This document shows positions 22,918 to 35,369 of a DNA stretch of 64,000 nucleotides, in pieces. This DNA is from Pomphorhynchus laevis. Taxonomy: Eukaryota > Acanthocephala > Palaeacanthocephala > Echinorhynchida > Pomphorhynchidae. The DNA lies in contig WNNJ02001732.1 of the NCBI GenBank assembly GCA_012934845.2, positions 1 to 64,000 of the forward strand, written 5' to 3'. The notes under the pieces are model-generated. The model had not been told where the DNA came from. It saw nothing but the letters and a program-made list of their open reading frames with translations, and made no database searches. The translations under genes were made by a program, and so were the position numbers. Every line of letters begins with the position of its first letter. The first letter of the stretch is position 1.

Positions 22918-25350
22918 TCAAATCCATGGAGATCTGAGCCCCCAACCAATCCAACACGTTGCTTTCCGATTGAACCACCCGGGGTCTTTCACCCCCCGAA
23001 GAATCCAATCGGTGAAGACGATGCTGGGTAAGCGCGAGACAAGGAGCTTCAGAAACCTTAGTCTTTGCTCTGGGGGACGTCCTCTAGCGAAGAAGACTAA
23101 TCCCGAGATAGCCACGGTACCCCAAAGGCGCACCTGGGTTTTCCCATTTAACGACAGACGCTGGGCCCGTTTCAGAGCCCAACTAGCTCTCTTCAGGATA
23201 CGCTTGAGTCTATATAGGTCAACTTTCGCCGACCAGTTCACCGAAACGGTGAACCCCAGATATTTTATTCGACTTGTGAAGATGAGGGTGGTTGATGCTG
23301 CAAAATGGAGGAGAGTGCAGAGAGTGCTCATCTCTTAAGTTTCTTTTTGGTGGCAAAACGCCATGAAAGACCACCACCTGCGATTAAGAGGAGTTTAAAA
23401 TAAGATTGGATGGGGCAACTGACCTTTTAATCTTAAAAGAAACGGCTGATGTCAGAGATGACATCTTTGCAACTGCGTCCAGAGAACAAGGCTGTGGTAT
23501 CATCAGCATATACGACTAGATGTTGATCACATTTAAAATTCTTGAATAGTACAATGGATGCAGCAAGATATAAGATATGAGAAAGTGGGGATCCTTGGGT
23601 TACACCCGTAATAGGGTAGAACTGACGCGCATCAGGGTCGTCTTCATAGTAGAACCGCTTAGTGTACAACAATATCTCCACCCTGCTAAAAATTCTCGCA
23701 GGCAACCCGAGAGACCTGAGGTAGGAGATAACGAAGGGTATGGAGATCCGGTCAAATGCAGCTGAAAAATCAAGAAAAACAGCCACAGCAAGCTGATGAC
23801 TATTATCCTGACAAAACTGATGCACTTCACCAATTGCTGAATGGACCGAGCGCCCTTTGACAAACCCATGAAAACTCGGTGGGATCAAATTACGCCTACA
23901 TGAATAAACGCGGATTCTACGCGCAAGCGCTTTCTCGTAGATGGATATGAGGGCGATTTAAATTGAGATGTGCCGGAAATCTTAAGTACAAGTGATTAAT
24001 CACTTTTTAGGTAAAAAACCCGACGGCTGATGTTGATGTCCGCTATGTCGGATGTGAGGCTAATAGAATTGCAATGGCGACCTCTTTTCTCTGATTGTAT
24101 GTCAAAAGCTGACAGACACAAGTGTAGAGTGGCGCATGGGTTTGGAGGAGCCGTGGAGTGGCCCCCGGAGTTAAGGATATCTGTAACAGATAATGCCCTA
24201 CTTCTGAAGTAACACCAATGCAGGATTGGTTGGGGTGATTGAGTGGCTCCATAATTATGTAAGGAAGGTCACTCCTCTAAAACTTTGTCACGGCCTATGC
24301 TACCAATCCAAACCAAAGCTCGATCCTTCCAGCAGACAAACTTCTCCTTCTTGAATATCTTCCAGAAGGAAGCCTGATAAGGGTTTATATCAGCATTGCT
24401 TGCCCTATCCCGCTCAGCTGGAGCATATATCTAGAGCTTTAATATTCATTCGAGAGGTTCTGTCTGGCGGAAACAGAGAGATTGGGAAGGTGTAACATTT
24501 TAGCTAGGACCTTGAGCTTTGTTGGAGTAGGATTGTATATTCGACCTTAATGGGTAGTCGAAAGGATCGCGGTAGCTTGAGATGAGAGGTAGGAATTAAA
24601 TTCGGTCAAACTCTTAATTCCAATTCTGGGGAAGAGTTGGATAGCTGCCTGAAAGAAGGCCACTCTAATAGGGTCAAAGTAAAACCTTCTTCTAAGCAAC
24701 GTATCATCCTCTAGCCGCCAGCGAATTAGGTCATGAGAGGTAGTCTGTTGTTGACGCGACTGCTCAGTGCAATTAGGTTTCAACAACCACATCTTATGTA
24801 GCAGTAATATGTTGAAGAGAGAATTTGTTGTAGAGCAATGAAAGGTGTGGGCAGGTGGTTTATGAATAAGATAGTCGATCCTTGCTCTGCGGAGTGCTGC
24901 ATCTATCCAACGACTAGTTCTGTCGTTGAAGTCACTAAGTAACATGTCATAACCGCTCCCCAATATTCGTACCAGGAGGTCACGGTTCTTGTGGATTTAT
25001 CCTGGCCGAATATAGACATTGGCTATGCTAATCCGCTTAACGTTCTTACAAAGTGATATAGCTAAACAAGATAGGGCTGGACAAGAGTAGTTTAACAGGA
25101 GGGATTATCTGAAGGAGCTCTTCACTAGGGTTAAAAGACCTTGAGATGAAGACGAGCGAGGGGGTTATGTACGGAGTAAAGTGGGTGTAGATATGCTTAG
25201 GGATAAATCGAGTAATATCCTGTTGGAGACGGATAGACCGCGTTTCCTGAAGGACTATAACATTTGCATCTCTACCAGATAGAAGGCTAAGAGCGGAAGC
25301 ACCTCCCGAATTCCACTGAAGGATATTCAGTGAAAAAGGCCCATGATTAC
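22918..25350 (-). pseudogene. J3 ORF2, broken
   Basis: Open pieces at 24,963-24,547 (MGSGYDMLLSDFNDRTSRW, linker) and 23,888-23,433 (DFSAAFDRISIPF, ITGVTQGSPLSH, YADDTTALFSGR) are interrupted by frame changes. The last piece, at 23,331-22,918, ends RSPWI. Motifs A and C are kept, and motif B reads VTQGSP instead of VPQGSP. Endonuclease residues in the first third are in a third frame. Confidence 0.85.
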
Positions 25351-25369
25351 TTTACATTGCGTAAGTGTT

Positions 25370-26275
25370 ACCCAAGTGGGACGCTCTCCACCTAGTCGCA
25401 ACTAGAGGCAGAAAGGTCGCCTTTACCGCTTCCCGTCACGACAAATAGAGTCGCTTGCCTACAGCGATATCTTTATTTCCCTCGTTAGCCATAGCCCAGA
25501 TCGAATCCTTCCGAGCAAGCTTCAGAGCGGCTATGCTCAGCGCTGACCCGTTTCGTTTCTTAGATTTTGGTGGCTTCTTAATATTGTTGGTCTTCCCAAA
25601 AAGAGGAGAACGGAAAGATTCTGCTAATTGACCCACCAATTTTGGACCAATTTTTCAACGTGGATCATTGATGCCTGATGCTGCATTTCAAGAAGTTTCA
25701 GAACTTCCGTATCTGGCATCATGTCGTCGGTCTTGTTAGACGAGACAACTTTCACGAAGCCAGTCGGTTTTGCTGTCGCGCACCTGTGTCTCTTTTGGTA
25801 TGCTTTTAGGATTTTACACCTTTTTGACAATGCAAGGCGCTGCCCACCGCAGTTTGCGCAAAATGGCTTACCTTCACACTTCTCAGGATGTATAGCAGTT
25901 GTACATCACACGCCGCACCAATGGGGTAGAGAACATTCAGCAGACCACTGCCCCCTTCCACTGATGACAATTGTTGCAGGGAGGGTACGTTAGTTAGTCG
26001 GTTTCGATGATTGAAAATCTCAAATTATACCCCATAAAAGGATTGCATGTCGAAATCGACAGTTTTAGAGCTTAATCCACTGGGGCATTGCAGAACGCCA
26101 CGGGAATGGGGAAGCCTTTAATCCCTTTTATTAAGTGAACGTTAGAGATTTTGTACTCAGTTTCTAGGGCTGAAATATCTTCTTCTGAAATAAATATTGG
26201 CATATTGTTTATCTTTATTGTTGCCAGGATTGGTTTGGAAGCAATTATACCTCGTTCAGAGTGCTCGTTTTTAAA
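25370..26275 (-). pseudogene. J3 ORF1, 5'-truncated and broken
   Basis: The C-terminal part (25,830-25,436, including KKPPKSKKRNGS and ALKLARKDSIWAM) matches J2 ORF1 closely. The zinc-knuckle region (25,850-25,980) has several changes, and the third cluster is altered (ATGCAAGGCGCTGCC in place of the CGGEHPAWSK codons). The N-terminal part ends at the satellite. Confidence 0.8.
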
Positions 26276-26846
26276 ACAGCTATTAATACACCAGCTCTAT
26301 ACAGCGATTAATACCCCAGCTCTATACAGCGATTAATACACCAGCTATATACATCTATTAATACACCAGCCATATAGAGCGATTAATACACCAACTATAT
26401 ACAGCGATTAATACACAAGCTCTATACATCTATTAATACACCAGCTATATAAAGCGATTAATAAACCAGCTATTTACAGCTATTAATACACCAGCTCTAT
26501 ACAGTGATTGGTTCACCAGCTCTATACAGCTATTAATACACCAGCTTTAAAAGGAGAATTATAAACCAGGTATATACAGCGATTAATACACCAGCTCTAT
26601 ACAATTATTAATAGACCAGCTCTATACAGCGATTTATACACCAGCTCTCTACAGCGCTTAATACATTATATTACTGATGTATATAGCGATTAATACATCA
26701 TATTAATACACCAGACTTATACAGCTATTAATACACCAGCAATATACACCGATTAATACACCAGCTGTATATAGCGATTAATACACAAGTTCTATACAGC
26801 GATTTATACACCAGCTCTCTACAGTGATTAATACACTATTTAATAC
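26272..26846. repeat. 25-bp satellite, block 3 (largest)
   Basis: About 22 tandem units of the same 25-bp repeat, more diverged than the other blocks (AAAGCG, ACACCAACT and similar variants). It separates the 5' end of J3 from the 3' end of J4. Confidence 0.95.
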
Positions 26847-26971
26847 AAATAAGGAACACATGATACATATACATGGATAAATGGGTAAGTAAAAAATTAA
26901 ACAATAGATAGTTGAAGCGAGAACATCATACTCTTCTTTACTTCTTAACACTTCTCCTCATTATGAAGGCC

Positions 26972-29418
26972 TCAAATCCATGGAGATCTGAGCCCCCAAC
27001 CAATCCAACACGTTGCTTTCCGATTGAACCACCCGGGGTCTTTCACCCCCCGAAGAATCCAATCGGTGAAGACGATGCTGGGTAAGCGCGAGACAAGGAG
27101 CTTCAGAAACCTTAGTCTTTGCTCTGGGGGACGTCCTCTAGCGAAGAAGACTAATCCCGAGATAGCCACGGTACCCCAAAGGCGCACCTGGGTTTTCCCA
27201 TTTAACGACAGACGCTGGGCCCGTTTCAGAGCCCAACTAGCTCTCTTCAGGATACGCTTGAGTCTATATAGGTCAACTTTCGCCGACCAGTTCACCGAAA
27301 CGGTGAACCCCAGATATTTTATTCGACTTGTGAAGGTAGGGAGTGGTTCAGAGGCAAATATTGCGGAGAGTGCAGAGAGTGCTAATCTCTTAAGTTTTTG
27401 CTTTGTTGCAAGGGCGCCATGAAATACCACCACCTGCAATTGTCGGAGTTTAAAATAAGATTGTTCCGGGTTTACTGGTCTTTTAATATTAAAAAGAATC
27501 GGCTGATGTTTGAGACTACGTCTTTACATTTGTGTCCATAGAACAGGGATGTGGTATCATCTGCTTATACCACTTGACGCTGTTCACGTTTAAATATTTT
27601 AAAAAGTTCAATTGAGGCAGCAAGAAACAAGATAGGAGAAAGAGGGGAATCTTGAGACACAACCGTAATAGGGTAGAACTGATGCGCAACAGGGTCGTCT
27701 TCATAATAGAATAGCCTGGTGTACAGCAGTATCTCCACCCTGTTAACAATTCTTGCAGGCAACCCGAGGGACCTGAGAGAAGAGATAACAAAAGGTATGG
27801 AGATACGGTCAAATGCAGCGGAAAAATCAAGGAAAACAGCCACAACGAGTTGATGGATATTCTCCCGACAGAACAGTTGCACCTCACTTACTGCTGAATG
27901 GACCGATCGACTTTTGACGAATCCATGGAAACCGGGTGGGATTAAATTTCGCTTACTTAGATGATCGCAGATTCTACGCGCAAGCGCTTTTTCGTAGATC
28001 GAAACGAGGGAATTTTGAATCGAAATGAGCCGCAGGTATTTAGGACAAGAGACCGGATGCTTTTTTGGAATAAAAATTTTCTTGCTAATGTTGATGCCGG
28101 CCACATCGGATTGGGTGGCTAATAGCATTGTGACGGCCACCTTTCTTCTTTGATCAGCTGTCAAAAGCTGACATACACGAGAAGAGTGTGGAGCGATGGA
28201 TTTGGAGGTGCCCTGTAGAGGCCCCCAGGCGTTGAGAATATCTGGCACAGATAAGTCTCTACTCCTGAAGTCTCCCCAGAGCTGGATTGGTTGCGGTGAT
28301 TGAGTTGCTCCATAATTATGTAGGGCTAGTGACTCCTCCAAAACTTTGTCAAGGCCTATACAACCGATCCACCCCACAGCCCTATCCCTCCAGCAAACAA
28401 ACTTCTCCTTCTTGAATATCTTCCAGAAGGAAGACTGAGAAGGGTTAAGACGAGCGATACTCGCCCTATCCCTACTCAGCTGGAACCAGTATCTGGTGCG
28501 CCAGTACTCGTTCGAGATAGTCTGTTTGGCAGAAGAAGAGAGAAGGGAGGTTAAGTAGTCTAGCTAGGACCTTGAGTTTTGTCGGAGTGGGACTTAAAAC
28601 TCGACCTTTATAGGTTGTCGAAAGAAACGCGGTAGCTTGCGAAGAGAGATAGGAGTTAAATTCGGTTAAACTCTCATTACCAATTTGGGGAAAGCGTTGG
28701 ATGGTTGCCTGGAAGAAAGCCACTCTGATCGGATCAAAGTGGAATCTTCTACGAAGCAGCGTATCCTCCTCTATCCGCCAACGAATTAAATCATGAGAGG
28801 TGGACAGATATTGACGCGATTGCTCCGTACAGAGGGGTTTAAACAACCACCTCTCATGTAGCAATAGTAAGTCGAGGAGTGAATTCGTTGATGTGCAATG
28901 AAAGGTTGGGGAGGGTGGTTTATGAATAAGATAACCGTTTCTGGCTTTGCGGAGGGCTGCATTAATCCAACGACCAGTTCTGTCGTTGAAGTCACCTAGA
29001 CCATGTCATAGCCGTCGTCAATAATCCCATCCAGAAGGTCACGGTTTTTGTGAATCTCCCCTGGACGAATGTAAACGTTGGCAAGACTGAGGAGTTTACC
29101 GTTCTTAACGAGTGACACTACTAGACAAGACAGGGCTGGACAAGAGTAATTTAGCAAGAGGGAAGATCTTAAAGAGCACTTAACTAAGGTCAAGAGTCCT
29201 TGAGAAGAAGAGGAATGAGGCGGGGTTATGTACGGAGTATAGTGTGAATAAATGTGCTTAGGGATAAATCGAGTAATGTCCTGGGGGAGACGGATAGACC
29301 GCGTCTCCTGAAGGACTATAACATCTGCGTCTCTACCAGATAAAAGTCTAAGGGCAGAAGCACCTCCCGAATTCCACTGAAGAATATTCAGTGAAAAAGG
29401 CTCAGGCTTACTCACCAT
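26972..29418 (-). pseudogene. J4 ORF2, broken
   Basis: Starts MVSKPEPFSLNILQWN at 29,418 and keeps VIVLQETRS and NVYIRPGEIHKN before the first break. Later pieces are 28,995-28,786, 28,864-28,472, 28,377-27,565 (270 codons; DFSAAFDRISIPF, VVSQDSPLSP) and 27,439-26,972. Motif C is disrupted near 27,560 (GGTATAAGC in place of the YADD codons), so the RT active site is lost. Confidence 0.85.
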
Positions 29419-29666
29419 TGTGTTAAATTAGTTGGAAGGGGATGCCAACCTAGACAGAGCTAGGTGCAGAGGGTTAGGACGGATAGACCGCGTCTCCTAG
29501 GACTATAACATCTGCGTCTCTACCAGATAAAAGTCTAAGGGCAGAAGCACCTCCCGAATTCCACTGAAGAATATTCAGTGAAAAAGGCTCAGGCTTACTC
29601 ACCATTGTGTTAAATTAGTTGGAAGGGGATGCCAACCTAGACAGAGCTAGGTGCAAGAGGGTTACC
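29288..29666. repeat. 190-bp tandem duplication inside J4
   Basis: GACGGATAGACCGCGTCTCC starts at 29,288 and again at 29,478, and about 185 bases follow nearly unchanged in both. It covers the endonuclease start, the ORF2 ATG and the spacer to ORF1. The second unit lacks a few bases after CTCC. The near identity shows that it is recent. The ORF2 start is thus present twice. Confidence 0.93.
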
Positions 29667-29858
29667 CCCTTGCCACTAGCACCATCCAGGGTCGACTTCC
29701 CAAGGCAGTATCTTCATTTCCCGAGGAGGCCTTAGACTTCAACAATTTTCCGATCTTGAGAGGAGGAACGGACTGAGCAGACCCGCCACGCTTCTTAGTG
29801 CGGGGGTATGCAACAAATCGGCTGGAACTGGTGTCACCGTGGGCGTGCCTACGAGAGA

Positions 29859-30865
29859 TTAGACGAGTGGCATAAAGAGAGCTTGTAGTTCACTAATAAT
29901 CATCTTCTTTTGGTTAGCCAGAAGATGTATAATGTCATTATTTGACATCCGATCTGGAGCGGCAGCAGCGTACGATTTCGTAATCGGCTTATAAAATCTC
30001 TGTCTGTAGGCTTTAAACAGGGTGCATTTTTTCGACCAAGCGGGGTGCACTCCCCCACAGTTTACACAATAGGGTGTGGTAAGGCATTTGTCGTTGTTAG
30101 CCGGGTGCGGGCAGTCACCCTTGCCACAAACACCACAAACAGAGGAATTAGAACAGGTGGAGGACCAGTGCCCCCAGCCGTGACATTTTTGGCAATGAGG
30201 GTAGGTGAGGGTGTCCTCACTAATCAGCAAGAATTTCAAATTGAATCCCAAAAAGGGATTAACTGTTGAAGCGGCAAGAATGTGCCCGTTGTCTAGATCC
30301 GTCTCAGCAAAGGCAACTGGGAGCGGGTCACCGCCTTTACCCAGTACCTGTCTGATTGAAGAAAGTTTGAACTGTTTTTTTAATTGATCAATATCATTGT
30401 CAGAATTAAACGAAGGATAATTAGAAATTTTTAAAGTACATCTTAGCGGCAGAATAGTTATAGTACCAATAGTAGATAGATTAGTGGAAAAGAATTTTCT
30501 GTAATCCTCGAGTATGTCACCATTAGCAAAAGAGACCCTGAGTGTACTCTCGAGGGTTTTAACAGAGTTAAATAAAACTCTATTCCTAGTAATCATGGCG
30601 AAATCTCGAAGGAACGTGCCAAATAAGGCGTGTTTTTGAATAGGTTTTGTTGCTTTTATTACACATAAATGTGCTAGTTTAAGAACAGGAGAGATGTAAT
30701 CCTCTACACCATGTTCAGAGAAACAAAAATCACTAATCTTGCCATTTCCAAAATCTTTTTCAGAAGGAATACTTACCTCGCCTTGAGAAATAGTTGATTT
30801 TCCAGAAAAATCCGCTGTTGAATTGCATCAATGGAAATCCTTTGAATGCTCCGACGTGCACATTT
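29859..30865 (-). pseudogene. J4 ORF1, N-terminal break
   Basis: The main frame, 30,596-29,859 (245 codons, MITRNRVLFNSVKTLE onward), carries the central fold and the zinc knuckles CQKCHGWGHWSSTC, CGVCGKGDCPHP and CVNCGGVHPAWSKKC. The first about 85 codons (TSEHSKDFH, then VLKLAHLCVIKATKP) lie upstream with a stop early in them. The knuckles are intact, unlike in J1 and J3. Confidence 0.8.
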
Positions 30866-30885
30866 TTGGATGCGAATCAATTGAC

Positions 30886-31062
30886 GACAGCGATTAATAC
30901 ACAAGCTCTATACACAAGCTCGATTAATACACAAGCTCATTACAGTGATTAATAAACAGCTATAAACAGCGATTAATACACCAGCTGTATACAGCTCTTA
31001 ATACACCAGCTATATACAGCGATTAATACACCAGCAATATCCAGCGATTAATACACTAGCTT
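30886..31062. repeat. 25-bp satellite, block 4
   Basis: About seven units of the same 25-bp repeat, ending at the broken 3' side of J5 near 31,062. Confidence 0.93.
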
Positions 31063-32154
31063 TGGGATAGATCCTCTAATGTCCTGTGGGAGACGGACAG
31101 ACCGCGTCTTCTGAAGGACTATAAGATCTGCAACGGGCTGCTGGAATTCTGTAGTCTAATGAAAACTTCTTGTTCGAAGGGCTCAGATGTCTCTTTGATA
31201 AACTTTAAATACCCTAAATTTCCGAGAACATGCCGGATGTTGTTCGCCACAGTTCTTGCAGCAGGCTACTTCACTGCATGCTTGGGTGTGTTCTTTATCT
31301 TTTGAACCACAAACTCCACAGAATTTCGCTAAAGAGCAAGAGGAGTTCCGGTGCCCACATGCGTGGCAACTGTTGCAGTGAGAGTACGTTAGATTGTTAA
31401 ACTCAATAACCGTAAAACGCAAGTTGTAACTAAAGAAGGGGTTGCATCCTGATTTCTCGAGGAATAATGCATTCTCCTAGGATGTCGTTGCAAAATCAAT
31501 AGGAAGGGGGTGTCTCCCTTTCTCTTGATAAAACGGATATTTGTAAGTTTATAAACTGATTTAAGTGTTTTAATATCATTGGAGTCAATCTCCGGAATGA
31601 TATTGTTGATTTTAACGGAAGCCTGAATTGGTTGATATTTTATTGTGGCCTTATGAGCCAGAGATTCGTAAGCGAATGTGATGAATTCTTCAGCAAGGCT
31701 GTAGGTCGTAATGGAGATTGGATAGCTGTTACCTTGAATTTTTGATGAGTTACAAATAACTCGATTCTTATAACCATTAACGAAGTCACGCAGAAACTCT
31801 GTAAAATAGTTCTGTTTTGCAATTGGAACAATTGGTGTTAGGGACACAAAATTGGATTTCTTTATAAAAGAGAAAGGCTCTGCAAGAGCTCTTTCCACGT
31901 TAACATGCTCTGTTGAAAATTCACTAGCCTGTAATGAGTTGTCTTTGGAAGTAGTACTTAGTCCGTAGTCGGTAGGAGGAATGTATGTGCTTACATCGTC
32001 GAAGGGAGAAGAATTGTTCGATGATTTTATCTTCTTTGCTGCTGTTTTAGCAGTATTATTTGCGTATTTTTAAAGCTTTGATAGCTCCGACACACGTTTA
32101 CTGTTACACATTATGCACATTATCGCGACGTTTAATTGTAATTAGTTATCAAGA
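31063..32154 (-). mobile_element. family J LINE copy J5, ORF1 with ORF2 deleted
   Basis: Only ORF1 and the first about 90 bases around the ORF2 endonuclease start remain. The 3' side stops against satellite at about 31,062, so all of the RT and the 3' UTR are gone. The 5' end carries GTCGGAGC near 32,080, followed by non-satellite DNA and the 3' tail of K1. Loss of the 3' end cannot come from normal LINE integration, so satellite-mediated deletion is likely. Confidence 0.85.
31183..31898 (-). pseudogene. J5 ORF1, divergent and broken
   Basis: Two overlapping frames, 31,898-31,389 (MERALAEPFSFIKKSN onward) and 31,422-31,183. The second has CNSCHACGHRNSSC, CGVCGSKDKEHTQAC and CKNCGEQHPACSRK. 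The knuckles keep their Cys/His spacing, but the sequence is the most diverged of the J copies. It lacks the basic C-terminal tail. Confidence 0.75.
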
Positions 32155-32298
32155 TTTTTTTATGAGAGAATATTTATTAAATAGATTTACATTTGGAGTT
32201 CCCGCAAATGGGCTTCAACACAAAACGTACTATATATACAATATATTATGATAGGTCAAGTTAGTTGAAGGTTACAATATTAAGATTGTAGTTAATTG

Positions 32299-35200
32299 TT
32301 AGTGAATTTGTCTAACCGAAGACCGACGTAATGCTAAGGACGAGCATCTTGCGAGGGCGAAAGAAACGTCTGCTCGCAGTGAAGTGACACACTCGCTGTA
32401 TGTCGATCCATGCTTTCGGGCTTGCTTGCGATGATCGTCAACATATTTTTGGCAGATGGGCCTATGCTTCCTACAGTAGAGAAAGTGAGAGGAATTAATC
32501 CGGCGCATTCGAGTTTTGTAACTCTCTCTAAGTACTTACTCCGTTTCCTGTTTTCATGATAGGTATGTGAACTCTGCATATTCAAAGCGTACGACTGAGC
32601 AAGTGGATTAAAAACACAAACGTCCATGAAGGACCGCTCTGTCGAATCGCCAAAAAGACCGTTACATACTAAATCGAGCCTAGAAGATCTATCCTTTGTG
32701 GTAGAATCATTCTCAAAAATCATCCCTTCAAAAACTGGTGTAAGACATGGTTCGGCTAATACGCTATAGCATACATCCTTTAGAGCTGAACCAATTACGT
32801 CGCGTATAATATTATGTCGAATGATGGGGATTCCTCCTATTTTACACGATTGGGCGTGAGAGATATTGAGTTTTTCGCCACAAGTGCATTTGTCGGGAAT
32901 ATCGTTTGGACTCTATCCGAAGCGTGTTGCAAGTGCGTCTTGGAATTGTTGTCTTGATAGGACGCGTTTATAGTAGATGGAAGGAAAACTGCTTAACCAC
33001 AGTGAAGATCCGGGAGCATCAGCGATGTGTTTGAGTAAATTCTGCTGTGCCAAATTTAAGCTGCTTATAGCCGTATGTGCTTCCACGTTTTGTGCTATCT
33101 TTTTCTCTTGTTTAATTTTGTAGGATATGTGTTGCTGTTCATCATCCCATAGAGCTGCTTCGATATTTAAGAAGGGGGCACACATACGTTTGGAGTTTTC
33201 ATATTCTGTTATTGTATTTACACTAGGTTTCATTATGCCAAGTCCACCTAGTTCAATCGGTAGTTGTAGAAGTGATTCCCACTGTTGATTAAGATTGATC
33301 TTACCAGTTATAGCAGGTACAAGATTATTAAAAAGTGCAGTGTCCAGTCGGAAGAGCCATACTGGGTTTAGTAAACAGGTGCGTTTTAGGTGCGTCCATC
33401 GGAATTGTAGGCCTTTAGTAAGCATTGTAAAAGCGACTTGACTGTCTATCAAGGCCAATTCTCTCAGTGTTTCGATTTAAACAACCCACTTTTCAGTCAT
33501 TTTATCAACGTTTTCCCTTATGTAGTCTGATTCTCCTATAAAACTGCCTAGTAGCTTAAGACCACGAGTTGACACTTGTACTCATCTTTGTTTAAAACAT
33601 TCGCCATCCCTGAATGAAGAACTCTGATGTATTAAGATGGTACATTTTAATGGATTTAAATGGAATCCGTATCTTGGGCTTATATCGTAGATATAGTCCC
33701 ACAGCGATAACAAATCTTCATAGCGCCCTACGCATACTCCGTCGTCTGCGTACCACCGATGAACAATATCAGGAAATCTAGTTCTGAGGTCTTGAATTAG
33801 CGGCAGTGAAGCAGCTGCGTATGCACACATTGCAAGGGGATCACCTTGGGTGAACCCTTCCTCAAAGAGAATTATATTTTTGTGTACAGATAATGTAGAA
33901 GGGGAGGAATAACAATTTGCAAGGATTATCGACAGACTTAGACATACTTTGATCATATTCTCGAGTGCGATTGATCTGTTGATGCTATTAAATGCGTTTT
34001 CAGCGTCCAGCATTAAAATACAGTGTATATCAGATCTCTCATATTCATTTCTTATAGAGTATTCCGAACTCAGTGCCGCAGCGTTGACCTGCACATAGCT
34101 GTGTTTTGCCTGAAACTGTTATTACTTGCTTGCGTATACGGCTTGAAATTATTCTACCGACGATGCGACGAAGGACTTGCCCAATTCCTATAGGTCGAAC
34201 TCCCGGACACTTATCTAGGGGTATTAATCTGCATACCTTGTATGCTTCGAGTTGGACATCATCTATTATGTCAGTAGCAATGCGAATTGCAAATTCCGCT
34301 ACCTGATCTGCAAGATTTCTGGATTCAGGTTCGTATTGAGTCAGCATTGACCTCCAATGGTTTGCATCCAGTCCGGAAGGACCTGCACATCCGTTGGTTC
34401 GTTTAGAGGCTCTTTGAACATCATCTGCGTTAATGTTCCGAAAAATTACATCGCTAAACTGAGGACATCAATCAATATCTGAATGAAGAAGACATTTAAC
34501 GTCTAATGGGGATGGTTTCGGATGCAGACTTTTTAGCTTCTCAAATACCGTTATATTCCCACATTTATCGGATAACTGCAATATCCTTGAATTCTCCCCG
34601 CCACTGCTCAGTAGACGCATCGCTGCTTTAAATTTTCCGTTATGTGTTAGTTTTATGATGTTCTGCAAAATTTTATATGTTCCTAACTGAGTCCGTTGTT
34701 GGCAGGGGTTGTCATTTTGTTGAAGAAAACGTGTTTCGATAAGAAGTGCTTTTATATCGCCATCTTTCCACATCCTTATCCTTCGTTCAAGGGTTTTTCT
34801 CAGGATACTAACCTTGCGGGATGAAATTCTCTGGAGAATCAGTTGTGGCAAAATCGTCATTATTTTAAATGACATGTTTGCCTTAGCCATGTTGTTGAAA
34901 ATAACAAGCTGAGACGTCATTAATTCGATAAATGTCCTTGTGAGGTTGCATTTAGGTAAGTTGAATAAATTCGGTCTCCAGTGTATTACTTCGTAGTAAA
35001 TGGCATTTATTCTTACTGATAATTCATCGAGTTGTGACAAATTTGAGTTTAGTGTGGATACAGTGTTTCTGGCTGTATTAATTGTTAAATTGCTTGCAGA
35101 ATCAATTGTTGTATAGCTTGCAGTGACAGTTGTTGGGATAATTTCGGCATCGTTATTATCACAATATGTTGTTTGATTGCGACAATTCGGGGCCTGACAG

Positions 35201-35307
35201 TTGACACAATGTTTGGAATCTTTTGCACATCGGCAACGTTTACATGCAGCTGCGGAACCATTACAGTTGCAACACTTTGTTGTGTTCGACGGCTTCCCGC
35301 GTGTCAT
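32299..35307 (-). pseudogene. K1 protein (CXC-RT-RLE), broken
   Basis: I take the start at ATG 35,307 (MTRGKPSNTTKCCNCNGS) because it aligns with the K2 start MPRGKPSSFSRCC. Cysteine cluster residues are CCNCNG, CKRCRC, CVNCQAPNC. The first piece is open to 34,468. RT pieces at 34,347-34,045 and 34,094-33,582 carry CPGVRPIGIGQVLRRIVG, LMLDAENAFN (motif A), FTQGDPLAM (motif B) and WYADDGVCVG (motif C). The 33,458-32,913 piece is the thumb region. The endonuclease lies in 32,723-32,334 (RSSRLDLVCNGLFG, RSFMDVCVF). Protein similarity to K2 is clear but not recent. Confidence 0.87.
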
Positions 35308-35369
35308 TATTTGTATGTTATTTATCTCAAATGTAAGAATTTTAATAACCAAGACTTTTGTTTTAACGT

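Larger units (their letters stand above)
22731..26275 (-). mobile_element. family J LINE copy J3, 5'-truncated mosaic
   Basis: A minus-strand LINE with an AT-rich 3' UTR (AATAAGGAACACATGATACA), ORF2 pieces from 22,918 to about 25,350 and part of ORF1 (25,370-26,275). The 5' end is cut within ORF1 at 26,275, where satellite begins, which is a normal LINE truncation. From 22,890 to about 23,280 it looks identical to J4 (26,945-27,335). Upstream of that it follows J2 closely instead. The copy therefore combines two subfamilies. Several frame breaks. Confidence 0.9.
26847..30885 (-). mobile_element. family J LINE copy J4, full-length subfamily variant
   Basis: A minus-strand LINE between satellite blocks. 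The 3' UTR shares AATAAGGAACACATG with J3. ORF2 runs about 29,418-26,972 and ORF1 about 30,865-29,800. The 5' signature GTCGGAGC lies near 30,850, about 35 bases before satellite. A 190-bp tandem duplication spans the ORF1-ORF2 junction. Upstream of 27,335 it differs clearly from J2 and J3 (for example VSQDSP for VPQGSP), so it is a separate subfamily whose last about 400 bp match J3. Confidence 0.92.
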
